Below, piece by piece: positions 35,965-46,330 of a stretch of 64,000 bases of DNA. Source of the DNA: Paralithodes platypus (lineage: Eukaryota > Arthropoda > Malacostraca > Decapoda > Lithodidae). Under the pieces are notes generated by a model that ran no database searches, was not told the origin of the DNA, and saw nothing but the letters and a program-made list of their open reading frames with translations. Location of the stretch: the NCBI GenBank assembly GCA_032716605.1, contig CM064505.1:46845814-46909813 (forward strand), read 5' to 3'. The position numbers and the translations under genes are program-made. Within the stretch, counting starts at the first letter, position 1. The number at the start of each line of letters is the position of its first letter.

Positions 35965-37741
35965 GTAAATACTGCACTGAGTTTATCCAGGTGTATCATT
36001 AATTATATAATTTTGCAGTAATGGGGGTAGCTTGGTAGGTGGTCTAACTGAGAGAGAGTTTTGTTTGTGTATGTGTATGTATGAATATATGTACAGTATT
36101 GTATTTATGTGTACATGTAGAGTTTGTGGGTATATCTATCTATCTATCTGTATTTCCTCAGGCCCATTCCCCCCTTTTTTCTTTTTTTTTAGGCCACCCC
36201 CAGTTGTGGGTATATAGCCTACTGTAAATTCCCTCTACTGGCTCTGTATGGTCAAGATTTGAGAGCCTTTAGATTTTGCATTTTATCTTAACACTATCTG
36301 GTCTGACCTCTTGGGGGTTAGTATGATATTTTGTTAAATTATTAACTTGCTCATGTAGTATAATGTACAGTTGTACACCCTACATGGTGGATAAGTGAGA
36401 GGATTGGGTTCTAGTCATGTGGTGATGGGCTGGTCTATCAGTGTGAGAACTGAGCAATCTCTGCCATACCCATAGCTTACTCTGACTGTTCCTTTTACTT
36501 ATATATTTTCTAGATCTCAAGTGACGGCGTCTCTTCCGTGGATTGACCTCCCAATCCACCAAGATTGGAAGCCAAAGTGTCACATTTTTCCTTTGCCCCT
36601 CAACTTTCTCTTCATAATTGCTGAGGGGCACAGGGCCCTGGGTGGGGCTTTGGTTTCCCGGGCGTTTCCGCACCCTCCTCAGCTCCCCGCCATGGAGTGG
36701 CTTCGGTCACCCAGGCTTTATTGTGGTCGGCAGGGAGGGTTCTGTTGGGGCGCTCGGTTATGGCCTTGGCCTTGCTCGGGGCCTTGGGGCTGTTTGGCCA
36801 GGCAGCTTTGGGAACAACAACAACAACAACATGGTGGATTGTGTTCTTTTATTTCATTTTATTTTAGTAATCGTTTTTTCCACATAGCGATTTTGATAAG
36901 TTATTTTGCCTTTATATTGTCTTTGTCCAAGTTTTGGTTTATTTAGTTTGCAAGTTTTACATTTTAATTGAGGATTTTGTTTGCTTTTACCATTTTTGAG
37001 CAAGGTGTTTTAGTTTGTCCCATAGGATAGCAAAAACACCTTCCCAGACTTCCTTGAAACTACAGAAATGCCTACTCATACAGTTTCAGACCCCCTACAA
37101 GTTAATTTTGTAAACATTTTGATAAATAAAAACAAAATAAATGTCCTGGCCGATTCCATTTAAGATACAGGCTCGCTGTCTCTCGCTCAAAAAATTTTGT
37201 CTAGACGTTTGACTCTTAACCCCTACTGGTAATAAAAGTCCCCACCCAGTCCCAAGCAATGTGGCCAAAATAGCAAGATAGAACAACCTTCCACCTCAAG
37301 AGATGAAGGAAGACTGGCTCTCCCACCCTTCAGTGGGTTTTATATAAGCTGAGAAGTGTTGCCATATCGAGAGCAGTGCTCAAACGGTCGTGGTTCCAGG
37401 TACAGCCTGATACAGGCAGTTACAAGGAAAGTACATTACTGACGGCTCCTAGCCGTCGCTGGGACTGAGGAGTGACTTATCTACTGATGGCTAGTAGCCG
37501 TCGCTGGGATTGGACGGGTTAACGTGCCTTTAACTTGGCTCTGTATCACACTTTTCATTTTGGGGGGAACGCCAGTTACAGGCAGCTTTACCTTTTGTGT
37601 CCATACACATACAAAAATCATAATAGTAATAATAATAAGAATAATTTAGATGGTTATTTTTAATGACTAGAAGAGATAATGTTGACACTTATAGACAATG
37701 CATTTTTTTTAATTAGCCTCTGAAGACCACCTCTCTTACAG
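35965..37741 (+). other. Intron between esterase exons a and b
   Basis: Contains a family-H repeat (about 36,355-36,970) interrupted by a short LINE, family-A-like debris near 37,140-37,200, and a LINE 3'-UTR-like piece at 37,395-37,600 (GATACAGGCAGTTA..., compare 58,540). Confidence 0.7.
36377..36829 (+). mobile_element. Short 5'-truncated LINE with (CAA)n tail
   Basis: The 3' end GGGGCTGTTTGGCCAGGCAG then GGGAACAACAACAAC is that of the 2A-LINE family or a close subfamily. ACATGGTGGAT occurs at 36,366-36,376 and again at 36,830-36,840, as a target-site duplication. The uninterrupted paralogous site is at about 16,710-16,735. Confidence 0.7.
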
Positions 37742-37853
37742 ATTCAAGACAACATTGAAGGGTTTGGTGGAGATAAGAATCGAGTTACAATATTTGGGGA
37801 AGCTTCTGGTTCAGCTTCAGTCAACTGGCTGCTGCTACTGCCTCAAACAGAAG
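37742..37853 (+). CDS. Carboxylesterase-fold protein, exon b (nucleophile elbow, Ser replaced)
   Basis: Bounded by CTTACAG and GTTAGT; 112 bases, phase 0 to phase 1. It encodes IQDNIEGFGGDKNRVTIF followed by GEASGSASVNWLLLLPQTEG. In active family members the elbow reads Gly-Glu-Ser-Ala-Gly; here it is Gly-Glu-Ala-Ser-Gly, so Ala sits at the nucleophile position with Ser one place later. Non-catalytic adhesion relatives (neuroligins, glutactin, gliotactin) likewise lack the catalytic serine. The splice sites and frame are clean, so this does not look like a random pseudogene change, though one assembly cannot exclude error. Confidence 0.88.
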
Positions 37854-37944
37854 GTTAGTTGTTGTTATACTTTACTTGTATTTAATGCCACCAATAACAC
37901 TACCTGTTCCATCGCTTATTAGTATTATTATTAGTAGTAGTAGT

Positions 37945-38431
37945 TAAAGTAGGAAAGCGTCCGACCAATCAGGGCGCTCCTTCGTGTCGAACTTTTTGGG
38001 CCACAAATGTCCAAATTCCCGGCATGACCACCTGTGACCCTCCTACATCTACCTCATTTGCTCCTTGTACCGGATCTTCTGCTTGCCTTTTGTCAGACAA
38101 CTTAGCGCCAGCATCTGACTCCCGTAAGCCACTAAATGACAAAGGCAATCAACTTCCTGGCACTTACTTTGGAGAAGGAGAGCGAGAGAGGACTGAGTCT
38201 AAACTGCAAGTCATGCTTGCTAAAGCACAATTGGCAGCACGAAGCGGGGCAGCCAATCAGCGCGCCGGCCCCCCCTATAAAGGGAAGGGGACGAGAGCCG
38301 CTCGGGGCCAGACGGGCACCACGCCTCGAGGAAGCAACACCTCTCCTCCCAGCCTCCCCCTCTCTTGCGGGCACACCAGGAACCAAGGCGATCACCACAG
38401 TAGCCTTCCAGCCCACACAACAGTTCCAGTA
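37945..38431 (+). mobile_element. Gypsy element, truncated 5' LTR (U3 part)
   Basis: Matches the 3' LTR (42,744-42,959 plus 47,439-47,705) at about 97%. It contains CCAAT (38,253) and TATAAA (38,276-38,281) promoter-like sites. Similarity stops at 38,431, where the 3' LTR continues but this copy runs directly into gag-pol sequence. The rest of the LTR, the primer-binding site and most of gag are therefore deleted. GTAGT precedes the LTR (37,940-37,944) and follows the 3' LTR (49,528-49,532), a possible 5-bp target duplication. Confidence 0.85.
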
Positions 38432-38675
38432 CCGAAGAACCATTGTCCGATGTTTTGTTTGTAGACAGACCAGACACCTAGCTAGGAACTTTTCAAACCG
38501 ACCTCAAACCCAAACCTCTAGCTTTAACTCAAGGCCTCAACTCCAAAATTATCAACCCAGGGTGACTAACCCAAACCAGAGAAGATTGCTTCCGGTCGAA
38601 TACCAAAAGACGGAAACCAAACCGATAGTCACCATGCCAGAGGAGGAAGTAAATTTTCCCTTAAACCTCACATAG
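38432..38675 (+). pseudogene. Gypsy gag remnant with degenerate zinc knuckle
   Basis: Reads RCFVCRQTRHLARNF near 38,448-38,492. This follows the CX2CX4HX4C knuckle pattern except that the last cysteine is Phe. A Gln/Asn/Pro-rich linker follows. Upstream gag (matrix and capsid) is missing. Confidence 0.75.
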
Positions 38676-38689
38676 AAAGGCGATATAGT

Positions 38690-39652
38690 GAGGTTAATAT
38701 TTTGGAGAGACATACGCCTTGTGAGACTATCGTGGTAAATGGGAAAGCCGCAAATATGCTAATTAAAACGGGAGCTAATAGAAGCTGTCTTTTGGAGAAC
38801 TTCTGGAGAAACCACCAGAGAGAATTAGGGATGTTACAGCAGACTAGTATTCAGTTGTCAGGAGCTGGTAGTCAACCATTGACCATCCTAGGGATAACTA
38901 GTTCGGTAGTGAAACAGTGGAAGGGAATTAAATTCACTACTACTTTTTGTGTATTATCCGGTCAATCTTATAGCGGAGTTGATGGGTACTTGGGGATTGA
39001 TCTTATGAGCCAGTTGGGGGTAACGATACAGTGTGGGGAGAAAGAGACAACAACGACACTCCGGCCACAGATGGTCGCTACCACGGGAAAACTTTCTATC
39101 CCCCCTAGATCTTGGAGAATGATAGAGATTCCGAAGCCCCAGGGAATGACCGCCGGGATTTTTGAACCTGATACTCAAAGTAAAGTAAGAATATCCTCCA
39201 CCCTTATTACTGCCGAACAGAGGAAACTAGTCCTTGCTAACTTTGGCGACGAGACGATCAGTTATCAGAAGGGAACACTTTTAGGACAAGTTACACCCGC
39301 ACAACCCACCACCGTTGGAACAAACGGACCTGTTAACTTACCGGAAATCCCGGAACAACTGACGTCCGACCAGGCCACTACTTTGCATGAATTACTCTGG
39401 TCTTACAGAGACATCTTTGCTCAAGATGAAGGGGACCACGGCTCCGTCCGAACCCGACATACCCACGAGATCCATACTCAAGGGCCCCCTATTAGACAAC
39501 CATATCGACGACAAAATCCTATCATGAGGCAAAAGGAAAAAGAACAAGTAGAGGAGATGCTAAAACAAGGAATCGTAGTGGAATCTTACAGTCCGTGGTC
39601 ATCTCCCGTAGTTTTGGTAAAAAAAAAGATGGGTCCACTAGGTTCTGTGTAG
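38690..39652 (+). pseudogene. Gypsy pol: aspartic protease and start of reverse transcriptase
   Basis: The protease active-site motif is LIKTGA (residues 20-25 of the ORF from 38,702), with Lys where the catalytic Asp is expected. The flap/second region IVLSG-like and YLGIDLMSQLGV follow. The RT fingers begin with QVEEMLKQGIVVESYSPWSS and VVLVKKK. The frame breaks at an A-run near 39,625. The Asp loss suggests an inactive protease. Confidence 0.85.
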
Positions 39653-39981
39653 ATTATAGGAAACTAAATGATGTCACCATTAAAGACGCCCAACCCCTAC
39701 CTCGCATTGATGACTCACTAGAATCATTAAATGGGTCAACCTGGTTTTCCACCTTAGACTTACAAAGTGGTTATTGGCAAGTTCCAGTTAGACCAGAGGA
39801 CCAGGAGAAAACCGCTTTTGCTACGAGTGAGGGGAAACTTTATCAGTTCACGGTTATGCCCTTTGGAGTTTGTAATGGGCCAGCCAGTTTTACTAGGGTC
39901 ATGGACGAAGTACTAAGGGGGTTGGCATGGAAAACTTGTTTAGCTTACTTAGATGACATCATTATATTCTCAAATAGGTGA
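39595..39981 (+). pseudogene. Gypsy pol: reverse transcriptase core
   Basis: Contains FCVDYRKLNDVT, the LDLQSGYWQVPV block, MPFGVCNGPASF and YLDDIIIFS (about residue 118), all standard Ty3/Gypsy RT motifs with catalytic aspartates present. A second frameshift lies at about 39,975. Confidence 0.9.
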
Positions 39982-41488
39982 ACATATTATCCGACTACAA
40001 GAGGTGCTGGAGAGAATTAGGAGGGCGGGACTAAAATTGAAGCCATCTAAATGTCAACTAGGGGCACGCAAAGTAGCATACCTAGGGCATGTAGTTTCAA
40101 AACAAGGTATCCAACCGGACCCCCTTAAAGTCAAAGCGATCGCAGAAATTACACCTCCTACTACTGTCAGAGAGATCCGAGCATTCCTGGGGATGGCGTC
40201 GTATTACCGGAGATTCATACCAAATTTCTCGAAAATTGCTCGACCCATGACCAAGAGATTGGAAAAAGGGCGGAAGTTTGACTGGGATGAGGATTGTCAA
40301 ACCGCTTTCGATCACTTGAAAGACAAACTCACTTCTAACCCTATAGTCTGTCATCCCGATTTCACCAAGCTTTTCCAGTTGTATACCGATGCTTCCGATG
40401 AAGGACTAGGCGCTGTCCTGGCCCAAAAAGTTTATGGGAAAGAGGGCATAGTGGCATGCGCCAGCCGGACGCTTAACAAGGGCAAAAAAAATTACAGTGT
40501 TACCAAAAAGGAATGTCTAGCTTTAGTCTGGGCTGTGCAGTATTTCCGTCCTTATTTAGCCGGGGTCCAGTTTGAGGTTATTACGGACCACCATAGCCTA
40601 CAATGGCTCCGAAATATGAAAACGGAAGATGGCTTATTTGTTCGTTGGAAGGGGATTTTAGAAGAATATTCCTTTGAAATTAGACATAGACCGGGGATAT
40701 TGCACACTAATGCCGATGGCCTATCTAGATTGCCGGTGGCCCCCGTTCAAACCCCTTCACTTGGCCAGGAACCAACTAGTCCGGGATGTAGGGACAAAGT
40801 AACATTTTCTGAGGGAGCCTGGAGGGATTCGAAGGATCGGGTGGTGTTGGACTATCTTGAGGCCAAGCACATGATACAAATCTTACACGGTCAAGAGGGA
40901 AGGGGGGCTCATTTGGGACAGTCTCGAGTCCTTAAACAATTCAATGAAAGGTACTGGGCCCCGAGAGCCGACCAAATTGTGAAGGAAGTCGTGCAAAATT
41001 GCTTGGGGTGTCAGAGAGGGAAAGATGGTCGAGGACCTAAACAGTTGCCTGGACACATTTCGGCAGGAAAACCATGGGAGAAATTATCAGTGGACATTAT
41101 GGGACCCCTCCCCCGACAGACGAGCAAAAGGTACATCTTGACCTGTGTTGACGTCTTCTCTAAATATACGGTTGCTTGTGCTCTTCCGGACAAGAAGGCT
41201 GAAACCGTGGCTCAAACTATCCTGAAAAAGTTATCTTTGTGTATGGTATCCCGGGGTGTCTTTTGGGTGACAGGGGGAAAGAGTTCAATAATGCCATTTG
41301 GCAGCATTTGGGGGAAACCTTGGGCTACCAGATCCAACACACGGTCTCCGTATCATCCTCAGGGAAACGCGGTGTGCGAAAGGAACCACAGCGTACTAGC
41401 TAACTGTGTACGGGCCAGTCTGAGCTCTCAAAGGAAAGAAATAGCCAGGAGCTGGCCAGAACTCTTGCCTGAAATTGTCTGGGGGTGA
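39953..41488 (+). pseudogene. Gypsy pol: RT thumb, RNase H, integrase N-terminal part
   Basis: RT thumb GHVVSKQGI (about 40,087), then RNase H with YTDAS (about 40,382), KKECLALVWA and ADGLSRLP. The integrase zinc region has His, His and the CLGC pair (about 40,890-41,020), and the catalytic core begins with the Asp in SVDIMGP (about 41,090) and CVDVFSK (about 41,148). Two compensating frameshifts near 41,245 and 41,345 garble the segment carrying the remaining catalytic residue in this frame. Confidence 0.9.
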
Positions 41489-41904
41489 ATACCACGAGTT
41501 GTAGAACTACCGGGTACTCTCCCTACGAGATTATTTTCGGAGTCGCTCCAGAATTGCCTCAGGAACGATTCTTTACCTATCCGATCCATTCCACCAAATA
41601 CTCACAACCAGAACAGTATTTGAAAGTAAAGGAAGGGCGAAAACGACAAATTCATACTCGTGTGACGCAACAACAACCTCCTAAACTTGATCTTAAAAAC
41701 CCATATTACCGAAGGGAATATATTCTGGTAAGGAAACATGATCCCACCCGAACAGGGAAACTCGAAGAGAAATATGAAGGCCCTTTTAAGATTGTTGAAA
41801 TAAATGGGCCATATCAGGTGTTGTTTGTGCATCACGGGGTATCGTCTCGGCCACACACATACGTCATACAAAAAGGTACGAAGGTATTCTACCCACTGAC
41901 CTAA
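41485..41904 (+). pseudogene. Gypsy pol: integrase C-terminal part
   Basis: In a new frame: TTGYSPYEIIFG (typical end of the integrase core), then LEEKYEGPFKIVEINGPYQV, the SH3-like/GPY-F-type C-terminal domain. The stop at 41,904 appears genuine. Confidence 0.88.
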
Positions 41905-42743
41905 GTGACTGGAGTGAGGGGGAAGAAAGTGAGGAAGAAACAGAATTTGGGGCAGGGCTCCCACATAACGACGTAAATGACCATCACTGGGGTGGTAGTC
42001 AGGTCGGCAGCCAAAATACTGAGGAAATACCATTCTGGTGGTCTTTCAGAAATAAACATAATGGGAGTCTTTTGGGGACTGAAGAAGGGGCTACAGGTGG
42101 TGACTCAGAATATTTCACACCAAGTTGTCGCAATAAGTCTACGGTCCCGGACTGTCACATTTCAGTTACCCCAAACGTCTTTTCGGATAACTGTGAGTTA
42201 TGAAGGGAAAAGCTTTGATGGGGAAGAGACCGTGTTTCCTGGAGATAAAATTTCACTAGATTCGTCGTTACCTAGGTTGAGTGAAAGGAAAGAAAAACCG
42301 ACGGGTTGTATGAATCAACCACAGACTTTAATCCCTCCACCAATGGGCCCTGCAGAAACCTTTACCCGAAGTGGTAGGGTTAGTCGTCCACCAATCCGGT
42401 ACCTGGACGAGAGTATAAATGAGACCCCTGAGGCGCGAGCTGGTCAGTTCAAAGGCACCATGCCTCACCCCACTGAACCCCACTATCGATTCCGTCGTCT
42501 AATCGCTGTCGTCGACGGGAAAGGTCACCGAGTACAGACCACCCGGGCTTTGAAGCTCCTTTTGGATAAACCCGGCCAAATCTTGTTGGCCAAAACGGCC
42601 CTGGGAAACCAAACTTCTGCAATCCAGCTACACAAATGTCTGTGTGAGCATGGAGGAAGGGTGGAGTGGCAGGATCAGGGCCATGATTTTCGGGGGGTTG
42701 TTTTACGGCGATCAGGAGCTCACCTTAACTTCACAGAGGATGA
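41905..42743 (+). pseudogene. Gypsy 3' accessory region
   Basis: An acidic stretch (EGEESEEETEFG) is readable until about 42,190. A second frame (41,977 onward) contains TFTRSGRVSRPPIRYLDE near 42,360, a motif common near the end of Gypsy pol, and an unfamiliar domain (RFRRLIAVVDGKG... to RRSGAHLNF) running into the 3' LTR. No signal peptide or membrane segment typical of env was seen. Confidence 0.6.
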
Positions 42744-42959
42744 TAAAGTAGGAAAGCGTCCGACCAATCAGGGCGCTCCTTCGTGTCGAACTTTTTGGGC
42801 CACAAACGTCCAAATTCCCGGCATGACCACCTGTGATCCTCCTACATCTACCTCATTTGCTCCTTGTACCGGATCTACTTGCCTTTTGTCAGACAACTTA
42901 GTGCCAGCATCTGACTCCCGTAAGCCACTAAATGACAAAGGCAATCAACTTCCTGGCAC
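42744..42959 (+). mobile_element. Gypsy 3' LTR, part 1 (before LINE insertion)
   Basis: Starts TAAAGTAGGAAAGCGTCC like the 5' LTR and stops at AACTTCCTGGCAC (42,947-42,959), which is repeated after the LINE at 47,426-47,438. Confidence 0.92.
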
Positions 42960-43013
42960 GGTCCTGGAGTGGCGGCGTCTACACCGTAGGACCACCTCCC
43001 AGAACTGCCGACC

Positions 43014-43454
43014 ATGGATGGCAGCCGACCCTCCCGTCCGGGGACAAGATCACTGACAGTGGAGGACAGCAGGCTGCCGACCGTGGGGAACAGCTTCCGG
43101 GAGCCAAACCGCCACAACTATCCCCTGCCCCCTCCCTGGGGGCACGCGTCCTTGGAGCGGCTGCGGTCGCGCCGGGCAATTCTCACACCTCTCGCACCAC
43201 ACATACACACACAATACACAGTTTTTCCTACACCGAGAAATGACTCTCCGGCTGTCATTTCTCGAAGACTTCTTCTAGCCGGAGACATTGAGAGCAACCC
43301 AGGACCCACCTACAAATACACATGTCCAACTTGCTCAAAACCCATTACTTCGAGCCGCCAAACTAAGGGTTCAGTTCTCTGCAACTCATGTGGGAGCTGG
43401 ACCCATTTCACCTGCACAACACTTGCCTCCATGAAATACTACACAAACACCTAG
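43014..43454 (+). pseudogene. LINE N-terminal ORF with 2A-like ribosome-skipping motif and PHD-like finger
   Basis: From ATG 43,014, a basic Pro/Arg-rich region of about 84 residues leads to RRLLLAGDIESNPGP, with NPGP at residues 95-98. This matches the D-[VI]-E-x-N-P-G-P consensus of 2A-like sequences, at which ribosomes fail to form the Gly-Pro bond. 2A-like motifs are known in some APE-type LINEs and in trypanosome elements. Next come CPTC (residues 104-107), CNSC and H-x2-C, the first six ligands of a PHD-like finger. The ORF then stops at TAG (43,452-43,454), exactly before TCSSC. A Trp codon (TGG) is expected there in the W-x-C-x2-C ending, so this is probably a point-mutation stop. Confidence 0.8.
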
Positions 43455-44500
43455 ACATGTTCCTCATGCCCCTCCCTCTCCCAGTCAAATCCCTCCCCTA
43501 AAGCCCGTCCACCTCTCCTCCCCAACCCACATAACCTTACCATACCATCCACTCCCTCTCCCTCTCCTAAAACCCGTCCACCTCTCCTCCCCAACCCACA
43601 TAACCTGCCCATAGCATCCACTCCCACTCCTAAAACCCGTCCACCTCTCCTCCCCAACCCACCCAGCCCATCCACACCCCAACCTAATCCATTCCTACCC
43701 TTATCTCCTGCACCCCAATCCCCACCCCCACCATCACCCCCTCCCCCACCCCCACCCCCACCCCCACCCCCATCCCCATCCTCGTGCAGCAGCACCCAAC
43801 ATACACCGCACACACAACATTAACATCCTTCAACTAAACATAGATGGCATCAACACAAAGAAACATGAACTCACACACTTCATCAAACAACACAACATAC
43901 ACATTGCCATCTTACAAGAAACAAAACTCTGTACAACACAAAAAACACCTACATTTCACAATTTCACCACCATACGACAAGACCGGGACGTCGGCATTGG
44001 CGGTGGACTCATCACCCTGGTACACAAAGATATAACATATATAGACACCAGTGCACATACCAAATCCCTCCTCCCCCCAACCGATAATACAACAGAAATA
44101 CAATAAATTAAAATACGTACTGGCAACAGCTCCAACATTACCATCATAAACACATACACCCCACCCCAAACATCCCCTACAGTACCAAATTATTACAGAC
44201 CACAAATACAAAACATCACAAACACCCCACACATCATCCTGGGTGGTGATTTCAATGCAAAGACGTCGGCCTGGTTTGTCGACAACCCCGACACAGACAG
44301 AGGGCTGGTCCTACAACACCAAACAGACAACCTATATATCCTCAATAACATTAATCAGCATACCCATACTCCCCACCAAGCCCTCTACACCCCATCATCT
44401 CCTGATATCACCTTTTGCTCCCCCGACCTCGGCCCCACAACATCCTGGAGGGTGGTCAGAACCTTAGGCTCAGACCACCTCCCGATCATTATCACCACCA
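43455..44500 (+). pseudogene. LINE Pro-rich linker and AP-endonuclease domain
   Basis: 43,455-43,800 encodes repeated PKTRPPLLPNP units in a C-rich tract. From about 43,817 the endonuclease reads LQLNIDGINTKKHEL, ILQETKL, then an in-frame stop at about 44,104. Later motifs are IILGGDFNAK (about 44,235) and SDHLPIII (about 44,472), the latter in the RT frame after a shift near 44,400. The Asn, Glu, Asp and His positions expected for the enzyme are visible. Confidence 0.82.
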
Positions 44501-45871
44501 AAACAAGACTCACCCCAGCTAGCCACAGACACACTTACACTAACTATAAAAAAGCTAACTGGGAAGCTTTCACAAATGAGACAGAACAACACTTTGAAAC
44601 CTTAAACAGTACACCCATCACTAACATCAACAATGCTGTACACACATTCAACACGACTATCCAAAACGCCGACAAGAAACACATTCCAAGAGGTAACATA
44701 AAAAAACACAACCCCAACTTCTCACCAGAAATTCAAAACCCCATCATACAACGCGACACACTGAAACACTCCCCAGCACCCCACACACAAGACATCAATC
44801 AACAAATTCAAGCACTCAACATCCAGATTAACAACAAAATACAAGAACAACAAACACTAAATTGGAATAACTTCCTACAAACACTCGATCACAAAACAAA
44901 CCCCAAAAAACTCTACAAAACACTAAACAGCATCACACTTTCCAACAGCAACACAACACAATCACATGCTGCAATCACAACAACAGACTCTACTCCTTCA
45001 CGTAAACAACAAGCAAACACTCTCATCAATCACTTCTCTCATGTCAGTCACCTAAAACCCCACAAAGACGACCGACGTGTCATCCGATGCAAAAGACAAT
45101 TCCCCACAGACCCTGACTATACACCCTTCACCAACAACCAGACAAAGCATATCATCAACAATCTCAAGCTCTCACCCGCCTGTGACCTAGACAACATAAG
45201 CAACATTCACCTCAGACCACAAGGCATACAAGCACTCACTAACATATCAAACTACAGCTACTCACACAACACAATACCAGACATCTGGAAGCATGGTATC
45301 ATCATCACATTCCCCAAACCTAACAAAGACCCCACTCTACCCTCCTCACACCGCCCTATCACACTCCTTTGCACCCCCTCCAAAGTCATAGAGCGCCTTG
45401 TACTACAACTGATGACACCTGACTTACCCCTTTCTCCAACACAACACGGCTTCAGGCCATTGCACTCCACAAACACTCTTCTTACAGACCTTACACAAAG
45501 GGCTTTTGATGGCATCAACTCAGCTAGACCACCACACAGATCAGTACTTGCCACACTTGACATTAGTAAAGCCTTCGATGCCATCCCCCGCCACAACCTA
45601 ACAAACAAAATCTACAACACAAACATGCACAACAACACAAAAATATGGCTGGCCAACTTCTTAGCAGGCAGATGTGCACACGTATCTTTTGCCGGTCAGT
45701 CATCTAGCATTAGAAATTTCCCAAACGGAGTCCCGCAAGGATCCGTCCTGTCGCCCGCACTCTTCAATCTGTACATGCATGATATAAATACACCAAAATC
45801 ACCCCAAATAACCATAGCCTCCTACGCAGACGACATAACACTCACAAGCACGCACCAAAACCCAGACACAC
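44452..45871 (+). pseudogene. LINE reverse transcriptase, N-terminal and catalytic part
   Basis: Open for over 460 codons. Contains LSPACDLDNISN (about 45,170), FPKPNKD and HRPITLL, QHGFRPLHST (about 45,440), LDISKAFDAIPRHNL, GVPQGSVLSPALF (about 45,730), and the YADD catalytic box (about 45,822). It is cut by the SINE at 45,872 and resumes at 46,331. Confidence 0.9.
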
Positions 45872-46330
45872 AGCCCGTAGCCTAGTAGGTAGAGCTCTCG
45901 TCTCACACACGAGGGGTCGGGGGTTCAATCCCCGGCCGGGCGGAGACAAATTGGGCTTGTCTCCTTTCATGTGTTAGCCTCAGTTCACCTAGCTGTAAAT
46001 AGGTACCTGGAATAAGTGGACGACGTTGTGACGTCCCATCTGGGGTTGGCAAAAATGGTACAAGGCGAGATGGGTATCATATGGTTCACCTAAGCTGATG
46101 GCTACCTAAGCCTTCGGGCGAGACGGTACCGTCTATAGTGAGAATGGTACCATACAGATCCACCCTAAGCCTTCGTTTCCGATGTCGCCAATTGGCTAAA
46201 AATACAGACTACACACACATCCACAGCCATTCCAACGATACATATAACACCTACACTTATAGGAGGCGGGATATAACGAGCATGCTCACTCCCGCAATAC
46301 AACTAGAGTAAGTACAACTAGAGTAAGTAC
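45872..46330 (+). mobile_element. tRNA-derived SINE (family S1) inside the LINE RT
   Basis: Head AGCCCGTAGCCTAGTAGGTA with B-box GGGTTCAATCC. The tRNA-like cloverleaf has a GCCCG/CGGGC acceptor pairing and an anticodon-loop CAC. The body includes GTAAATAGGTACCTGG, and the tail is two AACTAGAGTAAGTAC units. ACAGC occurs at both edges (45,869-45,873; 46,329-46,333), a possible 5-bp target duplication. Removing it restores the RT frame. Inverted copy at 18,586-19,041. Confidence 0.9.

Noticed and set aside
41977..43056. 359-codon ORF as a Gypsy envelope gene
   Set aside because: It has no signal peptide, fusion peptide or membrane segment, and its last third reads through LTR and LINE sequence.
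43451..43813. 120-codon Gly-rich minus-strand ORF
   Set aside because: It is the complement of the LINE's C-rich, Pro-coding linker.
45872..45945. Functional tRNA gene
   Set aside because: The tRNA-like head continues into a SINE body with a tail repeat and has a second copy with the same body at 18.6-19.0 kb.
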